Positions 35,282 to 45,649 of a DNA stretch of 64,000 nucleotides are shown piece after piece. Every line of letters begins with the position of its first letter. Positions within the stretch are counted from its first letter, which is position 1. The notes beneath the pieces are model-generated. The model ran no database searches, had not been told where the DNA came from, and saw only the letters and a program-made list of their open reading frames with translations. The translations under genes and the position numbers were made by a program. The DNA lies in the NCBI GenBank assembly GCA_964527735.1, contig CAZGPG010000007.1:62001-126000 (forward strand), written 5' to 3'. This DNA comes from JBEBVQ01 sp964527735. GTDB taxonomy: Bacteria > Bacteroidota > Bacteroidia > Chitinophagales > Chitinophagaceae.

Positions 35282-35355
35282 TATTTCATGCCGGCCTTAC
35301 TAAACTTCCGGGTAGCTATGGTGGCGCAATCTTTGCAAATGAAGAATAAGAGACT

Positions 35356-38300
35356 ATGAAAATCTTCCGGATCATTTTTGTCCTGCTTTTCCCGGGTGTT
35401 GTTTTTGCGTTGCACACCGCCGGGGAGGATACAGCCATTGTGCAGGGATTGAGTTTTGTAGAAAACAAAGGGCAGTGGACAGACCCGGTAAAATTCAGGG
35501 CAGGTATCCCGGGAGGGGCATTGTTTCTTACAGACCGGGGCTTTGTATTTAACTATTACCAGGCAGCTGATCTGGAAAGCATACATGCACTTGAAGGGAG
35601 CGGACAGGATGTATCAGGTGAAATGGTACGCCACCATGCATATCGCGTTGATTTCGCAGGGGCAAACGAAAATATTACATACCGTACAGATCATAAAAGC
35701 AGTGTTTACCACAATTATTTCTACGGTAATGATCCTTCAAAATGGGCAGGACGCGTAGGGGTGTTCGGCAAGGTAATACAGCAGGATGTATACGAAGGGA
35801 TAGACGTTGCAGTGTACAGCAAAGGAATATCTTTTAAGTACGACTTTATCATTGCTCCCGGCGCCGATGCCGGAAAGATTGTACTGGCATTTGAAGGTGT
35901 GTCGCCGCAGCTTACTGCACGCGGCAGCCTGAGTATAAAGACCGGTGTGAATGAGACGGAGGAGCTCGCGCCTTATGCATACCAGGTGATCGAAGGCCAT
36001 GAGGTGCCGGTGAGGTGCAGCTACAGGCTGGTAAAAGGACGTCTCAGTTTCGATTTGCCGCAGGGCTACGACCGGCGGTACGCACTGATCATAGATCCCC
36101 AGCTTGTGTTTGCCACATATAGCGGCGCTGCCAACGGACGGGATTTTTACAGCTATTGCAGTGCATATGATGATGCCGGAAACCTGTACGCCGGGGGGAA
36201 ATGCTGGCAACCGGGCTGGCCGGTTACTACCGGCGCTTTTCAGACCACATTCGGAGGGGACCAGGATGTAGGCATCAACAAATATAATGCGGACGGTACC
36301 CAACTGTTGTACGCCACCTATTACGGCGGAAGGGACGGAGAGGAGCCCTATGCGATGGTTGTGAACGGCCGTGGCGAACTGGTTGTAACCGGTGGCACCA
36401 GGTCCCCGAACCTCCCTGTTACCCCCGGATGTTATGACAATACGCTGGGCAGATACTATGACCTGTTTGTAGCACATTTCAACGCAGACGGATCAGCGCT
36501 GATCGGCGCCACTTACATGGGTGGATCCGGATCCGGAGACGTCAACGCAATTGATATCACGGGTATCGGCGCAGGTATGCATAATAAAACAAGTCCTGCA
36601 GAGCTGATTTGTGATCCTTCCGGCAATATATGGGTAGTCAGCAATACCTCGGAAATAGATTTTCCGGTTACTTCCACAGCGTTGCAGCCGGCTATTGCCG
36701 GGGCCATAGATGGTGTCCTTTTTCAGCTCAATCCCGATTGTTCCCAATTGCTGTATAGTACCTTTATTGGTGGGAGCAGCGACGATGCGGTATACAGCCT
36801 GGTATTCAATTCTGCCGGAAACCTGGTCATTTGCGGCGGTACGCAGAGCAGTGATTTTCCCGTATCCGGGAGCGTATTGCAGCCGGCGGCACAGGGCGGC
36901 TGGGATGGTTTTGTAGCCATAGTAAACCCTGCATCGGGTGCATTGCTGCGATCCACTTACCTGGGCACGGCAGGCAACGACCAGGCGGTGGGGCTGCAGA
37001 CGGACGATGATGGCAATATCTATGTGCTGGGACGGACGCTGGGAAATTACCCGGTCAGTCCGGGTGTGTATGCACAGCCGAACGGAGATGTGTTTATTGA
37101 CAAGCTTACACCAGGCCTGGACGCTTCTTTACAATCCACACGGGTAGGGAATCCGCAGTCTTCACGCCGGTATGCACCTACTGCTTTTTTACTGGATGTT
37201 TGCGGGAATGTATATGTCACAGGGCTGGACGCAGTCTCGGGATTGCCGTTGACCGGCGATGCCTTTGAGACGACGACCCGGAACTTCTGGTTTTGCGTGT
37301 TGCGGCCCGGTTTTTCAGGGTTGCTTTTCGCTTCTTATTTTGGCACTACCGATGATCATACGCATGTGGGTACACATCGCCTGGATCCACGCGGTATTGT
37401 GTATCATTCCGTCTGCGTCAGCTCGGCTGTTTATCCCGTTACGCCGGGCGCCTGGGCTACCACGAAGCTCGCGGAAGCCCAGGATGTTGTCAGCTTCAAA
37501 TTCAATTTCGAAACCTCGGGGGTACAAGCTGTATTTGTAACAGAACAGATGAGCGATACAGGCTGTGCACCTTTTACGGTGCCGTTTATCAACCGGTCCG
37601 CCATGGCAGAACGTTTTTTATGGGATTTCGGGGATGGTACGTCCACGACGGACCCATCGCCAACTCATACATTCACCACGGCAGGTGTATATACCGTACA
37701 ATTGTATGCCTATAATGATACTGCCTGTATTACGCGCGATACTTTCCGGAAGGTGATTACTGTATTGCCGTCGCCCCGGGTTTCTGTAATTCCGGATACG
37801 GTAGTCACCTGTGTAAACAACTCCGTTCAGTTGCGTGCAGACGTTACACATGATCCCGGTGTAACCGCTACGGTTGTGTGGGCGCCGCCAACCACGCTCG
37901 ATAATGCAGGCATTGTTAACCCGGTTGCTTCCCCATTGTCGGATATTACTTATCATGTTTCCGTGGCATTGGATGGTGGTTGCCAGGCAGAAGATTCTGT
38001 CCGTATTACTGTACTTCAGGGTTTCGACCTGCAGACGCCCGATACGGTGGTCTGCGCAGGCGAGATGATCACAACCCGCCTTCATGGTGATATCCGCTAT
38101 ACTTACACCTGGTCGCCTGTAAATGGTGTTTCTGATACGACGGCTATGAATCCGCAGATCGTACCGGATTCTTCGCGGACGTATATGGTCACGGCGCGTT
38201 ACCCGGGCTGCCGGGACAGTATGCGTGTCCTTGATATAGAAGTGCAGCCGCAGCCTTCCATAGATCTTGGTCCCGACAGGGAACTCTGCTACGGAGATAC

Positions 38301-39234
38301 CTTGCGCATGAACCCCGTAATTCTCCCTCCGGATTATTCGCTTTATGCCTACAACTGGAATCCGGCCGGGGGCTTGGATGCACCGGCTTCAGCAACCCCG
38401 TTGTTTACCGCTTACACCACGTCTGTATTAACGATGACAGTCAGCACACCTATCGGCTGTACGGGTACAGACGATATCCTGATCACGGTGGCTGACCCGG
38501 ATATCATAACTGCCTCGGCCGATACCACCATCTGCCCGGGAGATACGATCCGGCTCTATGTCAGGGGTACGCAGGCCACACAGGTATGGCGACCTGCTTA
38601 TTATATAAGCGACACGTTGAGTACGGATCCTTATGTGTATCCCGTTATGCCGGTTTCCTATACGGTTTACGCCCGGGATGACAACAATTGTCTGGATACC
38701 CAGGTGGTCCGTGTGGGCATAGCGGAGTCCGCCGTAGTGATATTGCCGGACTCTGCCCGCATCTTTCCCGGTGAGGCATACCGGATGGATCCGGAGGGAA
38801 ACTGTATATATTTCGAATGGTTTCCCCTGGCAGGGTTATCAGATCCTCAGTCAAGGAATCCGGTGGCCACCCCGGAAGCAGACACACGTTACTATGTTAC
38901 GGCGCGGACAGCACATGGATGTATCGCTTCGGACTCGATGCTATTGTATGTTAGTACGGATTCATACATTGATATGCCAAATGCTTTTGTGCCTGGTAAT
39001 GGCCCGAACGGTACACTGAAGCCTGTAAGAAGAGGGAATATAGTGTTGAAGTCTTTTTCGGTGTATAACAGATGGGGCATGAAGCTGTTTGAAACCACGG
39101 ATGCAGACGCAGGGTGGGACGGACAGTATGGCGGGCTTGCGCAACCAATGGGCGTATACGTGTATATGGTAGAGGCCGTGACGCCGGCGGGCCGCATGTT
39201 TTACAAGCAGGGGAATGTAACCTTGCTTCGATAA
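35356..39234 (+). CDS. Giant DUF7948/SBBP/PKD protein with gliding-type (CHU_C) C-terminus
   Basis: A 1292-residue secreted protein. The signal MKIFRIIFVLLFPGVVFALH is followed by a DUF7948-type domain (FVENKGQWTDPVKFRAGIPG). SBBP-like repeats fill about 250-700 (ATYYGGRDGEEPYAMVVNG, STFIGGSSDDAVYSLVFN), then a PKD domain with WDFGDGTSTTDPSPTHTF and several Ig-like CHU repeats (DTTICPGDTIRLYV, TYTWSPVNGVSDTTAMNPQI). The C-terminal gliding-associated domain (PNAFVPGNGPNG, YNRWGMKLFETTDADAGWDG) is a T9SS type B-like export signal. It shares domains with the neighbouring SBBP protein but has a different tail. Likely adhesin or gliding-related; partner unknown. Confidence 0.87.
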   Translation: MKIFRIIFVLLFPGVVFALHTAGEDTAIVQGLSFVENKGQWTDPVKFRAGIPGGALFLTDRGFVFNYYQAADLESIHALEGSGQDVSGEMVRHHAYRVDFAGANENITYRTDHKSSVYHNYFYGNDPSKWAGRVGVFGKVIQQDVYEGIDVAVYSKGISFKYDFIIAPGADAGKIVLAFEGVSPQLTARGSLSIKTGVNETEELAPYAYQVIEGHEVPVRCSYRLVKGRLSFDLPQGYDRRYALIIDPQLVFATYSGAANGRDFYSYCSAYDDAGNLYAGGKCWQPGWPVTTGAFQTTFGGDQDVGINKYNADGTQLLYATYYGGRDGEEPYAMVVNGRGELVVTGGTRSPNLPVTPGCYDNTLGRYYDLFVAHFNADGSALIGATYMGGSGSGDVNAIDITGIGAGMHNKTSPAELICDPSGNIWVVSNTSEIDFPVTSTALQPAIAGAIDGVLFQLNPDCSQLLYSTFIGGSSDDAVYSLVFNSAGNLVICGGTQSSDFPVSGSVLQPAAQGGWDGFVAIVNPASGALLRSTYLGTAGNDQAVGLQTDDDGNIYVLGRTLGNYPVSPGVYAQPNGDVFIDKLTPGLDASLQSTRVGNPQSSRRYAPTAFLLDVCGNVYVTGLDAVSGLPLTGDAFETTTRNFWFCVLRPGFSGLLFASYFGTTDDHTHVGTHRLDPRGIVYHSVCVSSAVYPVTPGAWATTKLAEAQDVVSFKFNFETSGVQAVFVTEQMSDTGCAPFTVPFINRSAMAERFLWDFGDGTSTTDPSPTHTFTTAGVYTVQLYAYNDTACITRDTFRKVITVLPSPRVSVIPDTVVTCVNNSVQLRADVTHDPGVTATVVWAPPTTLDNAGIVNPVASPLSDITYHVSVALDGGCQAEDSVRITVLQGFDLQTPDTVVCAGEMITTRLHGDIRYTYTWSPVNGVSDTTAMNPQIVPDSSRTYMVTARYPGCRDSMRVLDIEVQPQPSIDLGPDRELCYGDTLRMNPVILPPDYSLYAYNWNPAGGLDAPASATPLFTAYTTSVLTMTVSTPIGCTGTDDILITVADPDIITASADTTICPGDTIRLYVRGTQATQVWRPAYYISDTLSTDPYVYPVMPVSYTVYARDDNNCLDTQVVRVGIAESAVVILPDSARIFPGEAYRMDPEGNCIYFEWFPLAGLSDPQSRNPVATPEADTRYYVTARTAHGCIASDSMLLYVSTDSYIDMPNAFVPGNGPNGTLKPVRRGNIVLKSFSVYNRWGMKLFETTDADAGWDGQYGGLAQPMGVYVYMVEAVTPAGRMFYKQGNVTLLR

Positions 39235-39262
39235 AAGTCGTGATATTTGCCTCCGGCATACA

Positions 39263-39294
39263 TTGTAGGCATTCGCAGTTTTGTCTTAGCTTTA
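39263..39294 (+). promoter_or_regulatory. Possible promoter for the Crp/Fnr-like gene
   Basis: TTG at 39263-39265, 21 nt, then TAGCTTTA at 39287-39294, one base off TAnnTTTG. The ATG at 39312 follows 17 nt later. Confidence 0.4.
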
Positions 39295-39311
39295 CAGATA
39301 AGACTGAAAGG

Positions 39312-39890
39312 ATGTTCGAACAGTTATTCAACCATATCTCTTCCAAAATAACTATCGGAGAAAAGGAAAGGGAGATATGTTACTCTCTTTTCATTTCCAG
39401 GACACTGCGCAAAAAGCAATACCTGCTGCAGGAAGGGGAACCGTGCAAATACCTTGCGTTTGTGGAGAAAGGGTTGCTTCGCTCATATACCATTGATGAA
39501 AAAGGAGCGGAGCATATTGTGCAATTTGCTCCGGAAGGGTGGTGGATTGCCGATATATACAGTCACCTTACCGGTGAGCCGTCTGAATACAATATAGATG
39601 CGCTCGAAGAAACGGAAACGCTGCTGCTGACAAATGAAGCCTATGAAGAGCTGATGGAGCGGGCGCCCGTATTCGAACGGTATTACCGGCTGCTGATGCA
39701 AAACAGTCTGGTTGCGTATCAACGAAGGGTGAGCTGTACATTGAGCCGCTCGGCAGAAGAAACATATACCGAGTTTTTACGGGTTTATCCGCATATTGCC
39801 CAGCGGGTGCCGCAGCATAATATTGCTTCTTACCTGGGGATCACTCCTGAATCCTTAAGCCGTATCCGCCGGCAGATAGCGGAGAAATAA
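39312..39890 (+). CDS. Crp/Fnr family transcriptional regulator
   Basis: A 192-residue protein. The ATG at 39312 is chosen because the longer frame runs back into the preceding giant gene and adds unrelated sequence. The cNMP-binding-type beta roll covers about residues 20-130 (KKQYLLQEGEPCKYLAFVEK, FAPEGWWIADIYSHLTGEPS), although the cyclic-nucleotide phosphate-binding motif is not intact. The C-terminus has a winged HTH (QHNIASYLGITPESLSRIRR) with the Crp recognition-helix pattern. It probably regulates nearby genes; its ligand is unknown. It lies between the surface-protein genes. Confidence 0.88.
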   Translation: MFEQLFNHISSKITIGEKEREICYSLFISRTLRKKQYLLQEGEPCKYLAFVEKGLLRSYTIDEKGAEHIVQFAPEGWWIADIYSHLTGEPSEYNIDALEETETLLLTNEAYEELMERAPVFERYYRLLMQNSLVAYQRRVSCTLSRSAEETYTEFLRVYPHIAQRVPQHNIASYLGITPESLSRIRRQIAEK

Positions 39891-39899
39891 AATCTGTTT

Positions 39900-39928
39900 A
39901 ATGTGCTAATTAGCACATTAGCTAATAA
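39900..39928. repeat. 20-bp perfect palindrome in a TTAGCTAA-type repeat
   Basis: 39900-39919 reads AATGTGCTAATTAGCACATT, a perfect palindrome, followed by AGCTAATAA. It starts 10 nt after the Crp/Fnr-like stop. Its TGTGC-N6-GCACA spacing equals that of Crp sites (TGTGA-N6-TCACA), but it also fits the general repeat family. Confidence 0.6.
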
Positions 39929-40019
39929 AACTCCCGGCCGCATTTCTTATCATACCTCAATGGCGCCTCCTGATTCTGTGCATAACTTGCAACTGTTTTA
40001 GGCAACATAATGATGTATT

Positions 40020-40907
40020 ATGGACAGGAAAAATTTTTTAACCACAATAACGGGAGCAGCGGCCATGGTAAGTTTGGGCGGTTTATCCGCATTCCGGAAA
40101 TTTACGGATGCATTGCCGGAAGACGGCCGGAAAATGCCTGTTTTATTCATTGGGCACGGTTCACCGATGAATGGCATAGAAGACAATGAATTCAGCTTGT
40201 ACTGGGAACAGCTCGGACGGGAGATCCCACGCCCGCATGCGGTGCTTGTGGTGTCTGCTCATTGGTTTATTCGCGGCACAAAGATCACCGCAATGGATTT
40301 TCCTAAAACAATCCACGATTTCGGCGGGTTTCCCAAGGCATTATTCGATGTGCAATATCCGGCTCCCGGCAGTCCGGCCCTGGCGAAGGAAATGACAGAA
40401 GCCATACGTTCCGTGCATGCAGAGCCGGATCACGACTGGGGGCTGGACCACGGCGCCTGGACGGTGGTACGGCGTATGTATCCTAAAGCAGATATTCCGG
40501 TATTACAGTTGAGCATCGATTATAGCAAGGGGCCGCAATTCCATTATGAACTGGCGAAGGAACTGGCATTTCTCCGGAAGAAAGGAGTGCTGATCATCGG
40601 CAGCGGTAATATGGTGCACAACCTCGGTATGGTCAACTGGAATATGATGGACGGGGGCGGGTACGACTGGGCTTACCAGGTGAACGACAAATTCAAGGAA
40701 CTGATCCTGAAAGGAGATCATGCACCGTTGGTAAAGTATGACTCGCTTGGGAAAGAAGCGCTCATGGCCATACCTACTCCGGAGCACTATCTGCCGCTGT
40801 TATATACGTTAGCGCTGCAAGAGAAAAAGGACGAAGTGAGCCTGTTTAATGATAAGGCGATCGGCGGATCGCTGACGATGACCTCGGTGCGGATTGGTAA
40901 GGGGTAA
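40020..40907 (+). CDS. DODA/YgiD-type extradiol ring-cleavage dioxygenase
   Basis: A 295-residue protein of the LigB-like, YgiD/4,5-DOPA dioxygenase family. A short hydrophobic N-terminal stretch (FLTTITGAAAMVSLGGLSAF) follows MDRKN; it resembles a secretion signal but lacks the Tat twin arginine. Metal-site residues are in FIGHGSPMNG, VVSAHWFIRG, and HDWGLDHGAWTVV, and the end has IPTPEHYLPLLYTLAL. E. coli YgiD is a zinc-dependent DOPA dioxygenase. The native substrate is unknown. A stand-alone gene after the Crp/Fnr-like gene. Confidence 0.87.
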   Translation: MDRKNFLTTITGAAAMVSLGGLSAFRKFTDALPEDGRKMPVLFIGHGSPMNGIEDNEFSLYWEQLGREIPRPHAVLVVSAHWFIRGTKITAMDFPKTIHDFGGFPKALFDVQYPAPGSPALAKEMTEAIRSVHAEPDHDWGLDHGAWTVVRRMYPKADIPVLQLSIDYSKGPQFHYELAKELAFLRKKGVLIIGSGNMVHNLGMVNWNMMDGGGYDWAYQVNDKFKELILKGDHAPLVKYDSLGKEALMAIPTPEHYLPLLYTLALQEKKDEVSLFNDKAIGGSLTMTSVRIGKG

Positions 40908-41044
40908 CTGGTTGTATAACAGTTTTTTACGGGCCTGCCCGGCATTGCCGGTTTAACAATCTTTTTGCATTGCATTGTTTTGGCTATCTTAGTATTGTAT
41001 CTTCAGTTCTTCAGGCTATGTAATTCACAAGCTAGCGACTGTTT

Positions 41045-44000
41045 ATGGGCAGAGTACTTTTTATATCAGTATTACTGTGCATGCACCCATTTTTTGCCTT
41101 GGCGCAATGTACAGACTGGACGATTGGCAGCCGGCTGATCAACCAGTCCAGTTGTGCGTCGAGCGGGAGCTTCGAAATTGAGCTGCATGGCCCTGATGCA
41201 GCTAATCTGTCCCTGATCCAATATGGTATCGCTGCGCCTCCCGGTGGGGGAATATCTGTACCGCTTAATAATTCCCCGATATTTACTGCTATGCCGGCGG
41301 GAACGTTTGAGGTAAGTGTTGTGGCTTACTGCGGCGGAACGTTTACCGGTAAGACTGCGATGGTCACCGTTCCGGGGCTTTATGAACCGCCGGAAATGAC
41401 GGTTAATGTTAACCGGAATACGCTTTCCTGTACCAAATCCGGCATAATTACAGTGGCGCCGCGCAGTGGTTTACCTCCGTATAATATTCATATACTGCAG
41501 TCGCCACCCGGCTATACCGGGCCGGTGAATGTCACAATAACTTCAGGTACACATGTTTTCAGGGAGCTTCCTGCAGGTTCATACAGAATACAGGTATCGG
41601 ATGCCTGCGGTACTGGTACCAATCCTCATAACGTACAGATACTCTCATTACATCCGGCAAATATTGATTTCAATTACAGTGGGGTAATGACTGCATCAGG
41701 ATGTAATGCTGTGGCTATCTCTCATCCCATTGTTCAGACGAATGGAGGCTGGAGTGGATATCCTGATACTTTTTACACTATCTCTGTCGAGATACCAGGT
41801 CTTACCGCCAGATCATCTATGCGTTGGGGAAGCGGGAGTTTCAATCTGCCCTTGCTGCCGGGGAAAACCCTTAAGGATTGCTATGGCGCACCGGTTAACT
41901 TTACGATTACCTCTAATTGCGGCCCGACAACGATCCAGTTCAGCAGGTCTTTCCCTACTCCGGATCTGTCTTCCTCAATCACGTTGAATTGCAATATTGA
42001 TTTTACATCCCGTCTGTCTTTCGGTGGTCCGATATGCTACCCGGTATCTTATAGCTACCGCAACCGGCTCGACGGAACGAGCTATGGCCCGTTCACAACC
42101 AATACTTCGGGTGTAACGACTCCGCCGATTCCGTTCGGCATTTATGATGTGACCTATACTACTGCCGACGGTTATACAGGTGCCGGCAATGTGCAGGCAG
42201 ATCCCCTTCCTTCCAGTCCTTACCAGGTTTCGGTATTTAAGGGAGATGAAACGCCGGGGTTGCATGGCTATATTGAAGGGTTCCGCTTTACTTCCAGCCA
42301 TACACCCAACACCGGTAGAACTATAGAGCTCTTTAGTGGGCCTTCCGGGTATGCTTATCAGGATAATTGGTCGGCTTCTACCAGGAGTAAGGATGTGAGA
42401 GGGGCACGGCCTTCTTCTCCTTTGACATTACGCTTCTGTCCGGGATCTTATGTCTGGAAGATCACGGAAGGTTGCGGAGTTTATTATTTACCAATAGAAG
42501 TAAGGCCTGAAGACGCGCCTGCATATACAGTTGGTATAGCCCGCAGCCGTCAGACATGCGAAGGCAGGTATATCTGGCCTTCCGGTACGCGCAGTATGGG
42601 AGGCAGTCGCGAACAGGTAAAGTTTTTTGTTTATAAAATGAACCCGCTGCGGCCCGGACTGCTTACCTATACCGGGGAAACACAGGACTCTTTTCTACTT
42701 ACCGAACGTGGGGTGTACTATATATTTCCGGCATGGGCAGGTAGTTCCAATAATACACAGTTGTATGACCCTTCGACATTCTTTTTCGTCAGTCATCCTA
42801 ACGATTACACAAAAAGTGTAAGGTATGATTATGATCATGACCCGCTGGAGATAGACAGGGCGCAGACTCAGGCATTTACCTGCAACGGAACGACACAGGG
42901 AGAAATTCATGCCCGTGCGAAAGGAGGTGCTCCGTTTTCGGGTAGTATCTCGTACAGGTATGCACTTGCACGTGAAGGTAACGGTGTTTCGGGGCCCTAT
43001 CTGATGCAGAACAGTACGGGTATCTTCACCGGGTTCAATGGAATGGCGGGAGATAAATTTGATGTCCGTGTTGAAGATTCCTGCGGCGCTTTTATTGTAC
43101 AAACACTCGAGATCCTGGATCTGACCAAAACACGACTGATCTCCAGTGACAGGTATATAGTTTGTGATTCGGCCACAGTAAGGCTTACGACCATTCCCTT
43201 GCCAAACGCAACCTATAGCTGGACAGGTCCTAACGGTTTTACTTCTGCCGTGCGGGAGCCTGTGATCCCAAATGTGATATCGTCTGTTCATGTGGGCATG
43301 TATAAAGTTACCGTTCGGATCCCCCAATGCAGTGAACCGTTTACAGACAGTACGGTAATTACATCGAGTATCCTGCCGCCGGCGCCGGAAACAGATCTTG
43401 TCTGTACTCCTCCGATACATCTTGTTATCCGAAATCCACAGCCTGGTATTCAGTATTCGTGGCGTGAGCGGGAGTATTATTTCAATAGCCTCGTTAGCGA
43501 AAATACGCGTGCGTCCAACTACGGCGCTTACGGGTATCAGCCTGTTCGCAATGGATTCATTAGTGCTATTGCTATTGATGCTACTACCCGATGTATATCT
43601 TATGGACCGGAAATAGGATTTTATAGTGATACACGGCAGCCATTCCGTGCAGGAATACAAACCAGCCGTACCAGTATCTGCCCCGGAGACACCAGTACGC
43701 TGACTGCAACCGGTTTTGGTAATCCCGGATCCCATACCGGATTAATAGCTTCGTTTCAATGGTTCCATGACGGAGTGCCTATACCTGGTGCAACCGGAAG
43801 GGCATATGCAGTGTCTCTCCCCGGCAACTACAGGGTGTATGTACGGCTTGATACCTGCCAGGCAGATACTTCCGGGGCTGTTGAAATATCGTATATACCC
43901 GCGCCGGTCGGAAATATTTCAGCTCCCACACAGGATATATGCGATGGAGAAACAGTCCGGATAACAGCAACGACCGGGAACGATTATGCTTACTCCTGGT

Positions 44001-45568
44001 ATCATAATGGCGTAATGATACCGGGAATAAATGCTTCCGGATATACAGCGACTGACAGCGGCAGCTATTTTGCAGTTATTGCCAATGCAGGGTGCATCAT
44101 TATCACAGACACCCTGCAGATACGGATACATCAGCCCCCCGATGCGGTCATTGTACCGGGTGCAGACAGCTTTCTGTGTGCAGGCTCTGAAATGACGATT
44201 TCCACACGTCAGGTGCAGGGATGGAGATACCGGTGGCTGCGAAACGATACCGTTATCCATGGTGCGGATCAGTACCGGATACGTACGAAGGTTCCAGGCA
44301 GATATAGTGTCATTATAAGCTCTGATTTTTGTTCAGGGGATACCTCGCGTACCATCCAGATCCGGGAGTTGCCGGCGCATGTCAGATTGATGGATGATAC
44401 GGTTATATGTGGCGCTGCCTCGTTCCGCATACCGCTGGATGCCGGCCCCGGATTTAAGAGCATCCGCTGGTCAGACGGTACAACCGCGAGGACAACCGTC
44501 GCGGATGTGCCCGGTGTATGGCGTGTGCAGGCTGCCAACGAATGCGGGACATTTGAAGACAGTTTTCGCATAAGGCTGGAATCGGAGTTTTTCCCGACTC
44601 TGCCTGCAGATACGCTGGTATGTAATGCAGAAGGGGAAGCTCTGCTTCTTGTCCCCGATATATTGCAGCACATTCGTTGGAGTACCGGAGCAACCTCGCC
44701 CGCTATCCGGGTAACAGGTCCCGGCCGGATCTACGTCCAGGGAGAGAGTCCATGCGGTACGCTATACGATACTACAGAAGTAATTTTCTGCCCGCCGCTG
44801 ATACATGAAATTAATTTTTCCGAAGAAAAAATCTGTTCGGGAACATGTATTACCGTCGGTCAGCACACGGCAAACTATCCGCAGACTTATGAATGGTCAT
44901 TCAGCGGCGGAGATCCGGCCACAGCCTCCGGCGCCACTCCCGGCACTGTCTGTTATACCACCCCCGGTACATATCCTATAACGCTGACAGCATCTAATCC
45001 GGGAGGGGAAACCCGTAAAACCCGGTATGTAGAAGTGGTTCGTGTTCCGGAAGGACGATTTAGCGATACGCTGATTACTGTACCATATAAAACCGATCTG
45101 ATCCTGCAGCCTTGTGATGTGTCTGAAAGAGTATATTGGTATAAGAATGATAGTCTGATATGTGCTGACTGCCCTGTACTTAGTTTGCAACCTAAAGACT
45201 GGAAAGCAGTTTATACCTGCGTGTTATACAATGATCCCGGTTGTACGGATACCTGTGTGTACTATATCAACACTACGGATATTCCTTCCGATATATTCCT
45301 GCCCGGTGCGTTCTCTCCCAACAATGATGGTAAAAACGATCGCTTTGGCGTCATTACCGATAACCCCAACATTATCGTAAGGGAATTCCGGGTGTACAAC
45401 CGGTGGGGTAATACCGTATTTGAAGGCTATAACACTGGTAAGAGCTGGGATGGAAGATTCCGTGGTACACCTGCGGAAACCGGCACGTATTTCTGGATGC
45501 TTTCATACAGGGTGGCAGGCAGTGAGCGCATTTACCAGATGAAAGGAGATGTTGTATTGGTGCGATAA
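41045..45568 (+). CDS. Giant Ig-like/PKD surface protein with gliding-type (CHU_C) C-terminus
   Basis: A 1507-residue secreted protein, the largest in the window. The signal (MGRVLFISVLLCMHPFFALA) is cut before QCTDW. The N-terminal 700 residues are SprB-like repeat modules (CTKSGIITVAPRSGLPPYNI, TFTGKTAMVTVPG). Then come Ig-like modules with alternating Cys pairs (TSRTSICPGDTSTLTATG, SAPTQDICDGETVRITATT, YAYSWYHNGVMIPGINASGY), a PKD domain (TYEWSFSGGDPATA), and a gliding-associated C-terminal domain (FLPGAFSPNNDGKNDRFG, YNRWGNTVFEGYNTGKSWDG) that is a T9SS export tag. It resembles SprB-class adhesins in architecture; ligand unknown. Confidence 0.87.
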   Translation: MGRVLFISVLLCMHPFFALAQCTDWTIGSRLINQSSCASSGSFEIELHGPDAANLSLIQYGIAAPPGGGISVPLNNSPIFTAMPAGTFEVSVVAYCGGTFTGKTAMVTVPGLYEPPEMTVNVNRNTLSCTKSGIITVAPRSGLPPYNIHILQSPPGYTGPVNVTITSGTHVFRELPAGSYRIQVSDACGTGTNPHNVQILSLHPANIDFNYSGVMTASGCNAVAISHPIVQTNGGWSGYPDTFYTISVEIPGLTARSSMRWGSGSFNLPLLPGKTLKDCYGAPVNFTITSNCGPTTIQFSRSFPTPDLSSSITLNCNIDFTSRLSFGGPICYPVSYSYRNRLDGTSYGPFTTNTSGVTTPPIPFGIYDVTYTTADGYTGAGNVQADPLPSSPYQVSVFKGDETPGLHGYIEGFRFTSSHTPNTGRTIELFSGPSGYAYQDNWSASTRSKDVRGARPSSPLTLRFCPGSYVWKITEGCGVYYLPIEVRPEDAPAYTVGIARSRQTCEGRYIWPSGTRSMGGSREQVKFFVYKMNPLRPGLLTYTGETQDSFLLTERGVYYIFPAWAGSSNNTQLYDPSTFFFVSHPNDYTKSVRYDYDHDPLEIDRAQTQAFTCNGTTQGEIHARAKGGAPFSGSISYRYALAREGNGVSGPYLMQNSTGIFTGFNGMAGDKFDVRVEDSCGAFIVQTLEILDLTKTRLISSDRYIVCDSATVRLTTIPLPNATYSWTGPNGFTSAVREPVIPNVISSVHVGMYKVTVRIPQCSEPFTDSTVITSSILPPAPETDLVCTPPIHLVIRNPQPGIQYSWREREYYFNSLVSENTRASNYGAYGYQPVRNGFISAIAIDATTRCISYGPEIGFYSDTRQPFRAGIQTSRTSICPGDTSTLTATGFGNPGSHTGLIASFQWFHDGVPIPGATGRAYAVSLPGNYRVYVRLDTCQADTSGAVEISYIPAPVGNISAPTQDICDGETVRITATTGNDYAYSWYHNGVMIPGINASGYTATDSGSYFAVIANAGCIIITDTLQIRIHQPPDAVIVPGADSFLCAGSEMTISTRQVQGWRYRWLRNDTVIHGADQYRIRTKVPGRYSVIISSDFCSGDTSRTIQIRELPAHVRLMDDTVICGAASFRIPLDAGPGFKSIRWSDGTTARTTVADVPGVWRVQAANECGTFEDSFRIRLESEFFPTLPADTLVCNAEGEALLLVPDILQHIRWSTGATSPAIRVTGPGRIYVQGESPCGTLYDTTEVIFCPPLIHEINFSEEKICSGTCITVGQHTANYPQTYEWSFSGGDPATASGATPGTVCYTTPGTYPITLTASNPGGETRKTRYVEVVRVPEGRFSDTLITVPYKTDLILQPCDVSERVYWYKNDSLICADCPVLSLQPKDWKAVYTCVLYNDPGCTDTCVYYINTTDIPSDIFLPGAFSPNNDGKNDRFGVITDNPNIIVREFRVYNRWGNTVFEGYNTGKSWDGRFRGTPAETGTYFWMLSYRVAGSERIYQMKGDVVLVR

Positions 45569-45649
45569 CGCATGTGCCGGATGAATATGTCCAGCGTTCA
45601 GGGAAGGGTAAATGTAAAATAGACAATCGTTAAAATGATTACGATGTCT

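Noticed and set aside
40020..40120. Twin-arginine signal on the extradiol dioxygenase
   Set aside because: Only one Arg precedes the hydrophobic stretch (MDRKN); the twin-arginine motif is missing.
42695..43735. 346-codon minus-strand ORF
   Set aside because: Antisense shadow of the 1507-residue surface protein, rich in Arg, Thr and Cys without a recognisable domain.
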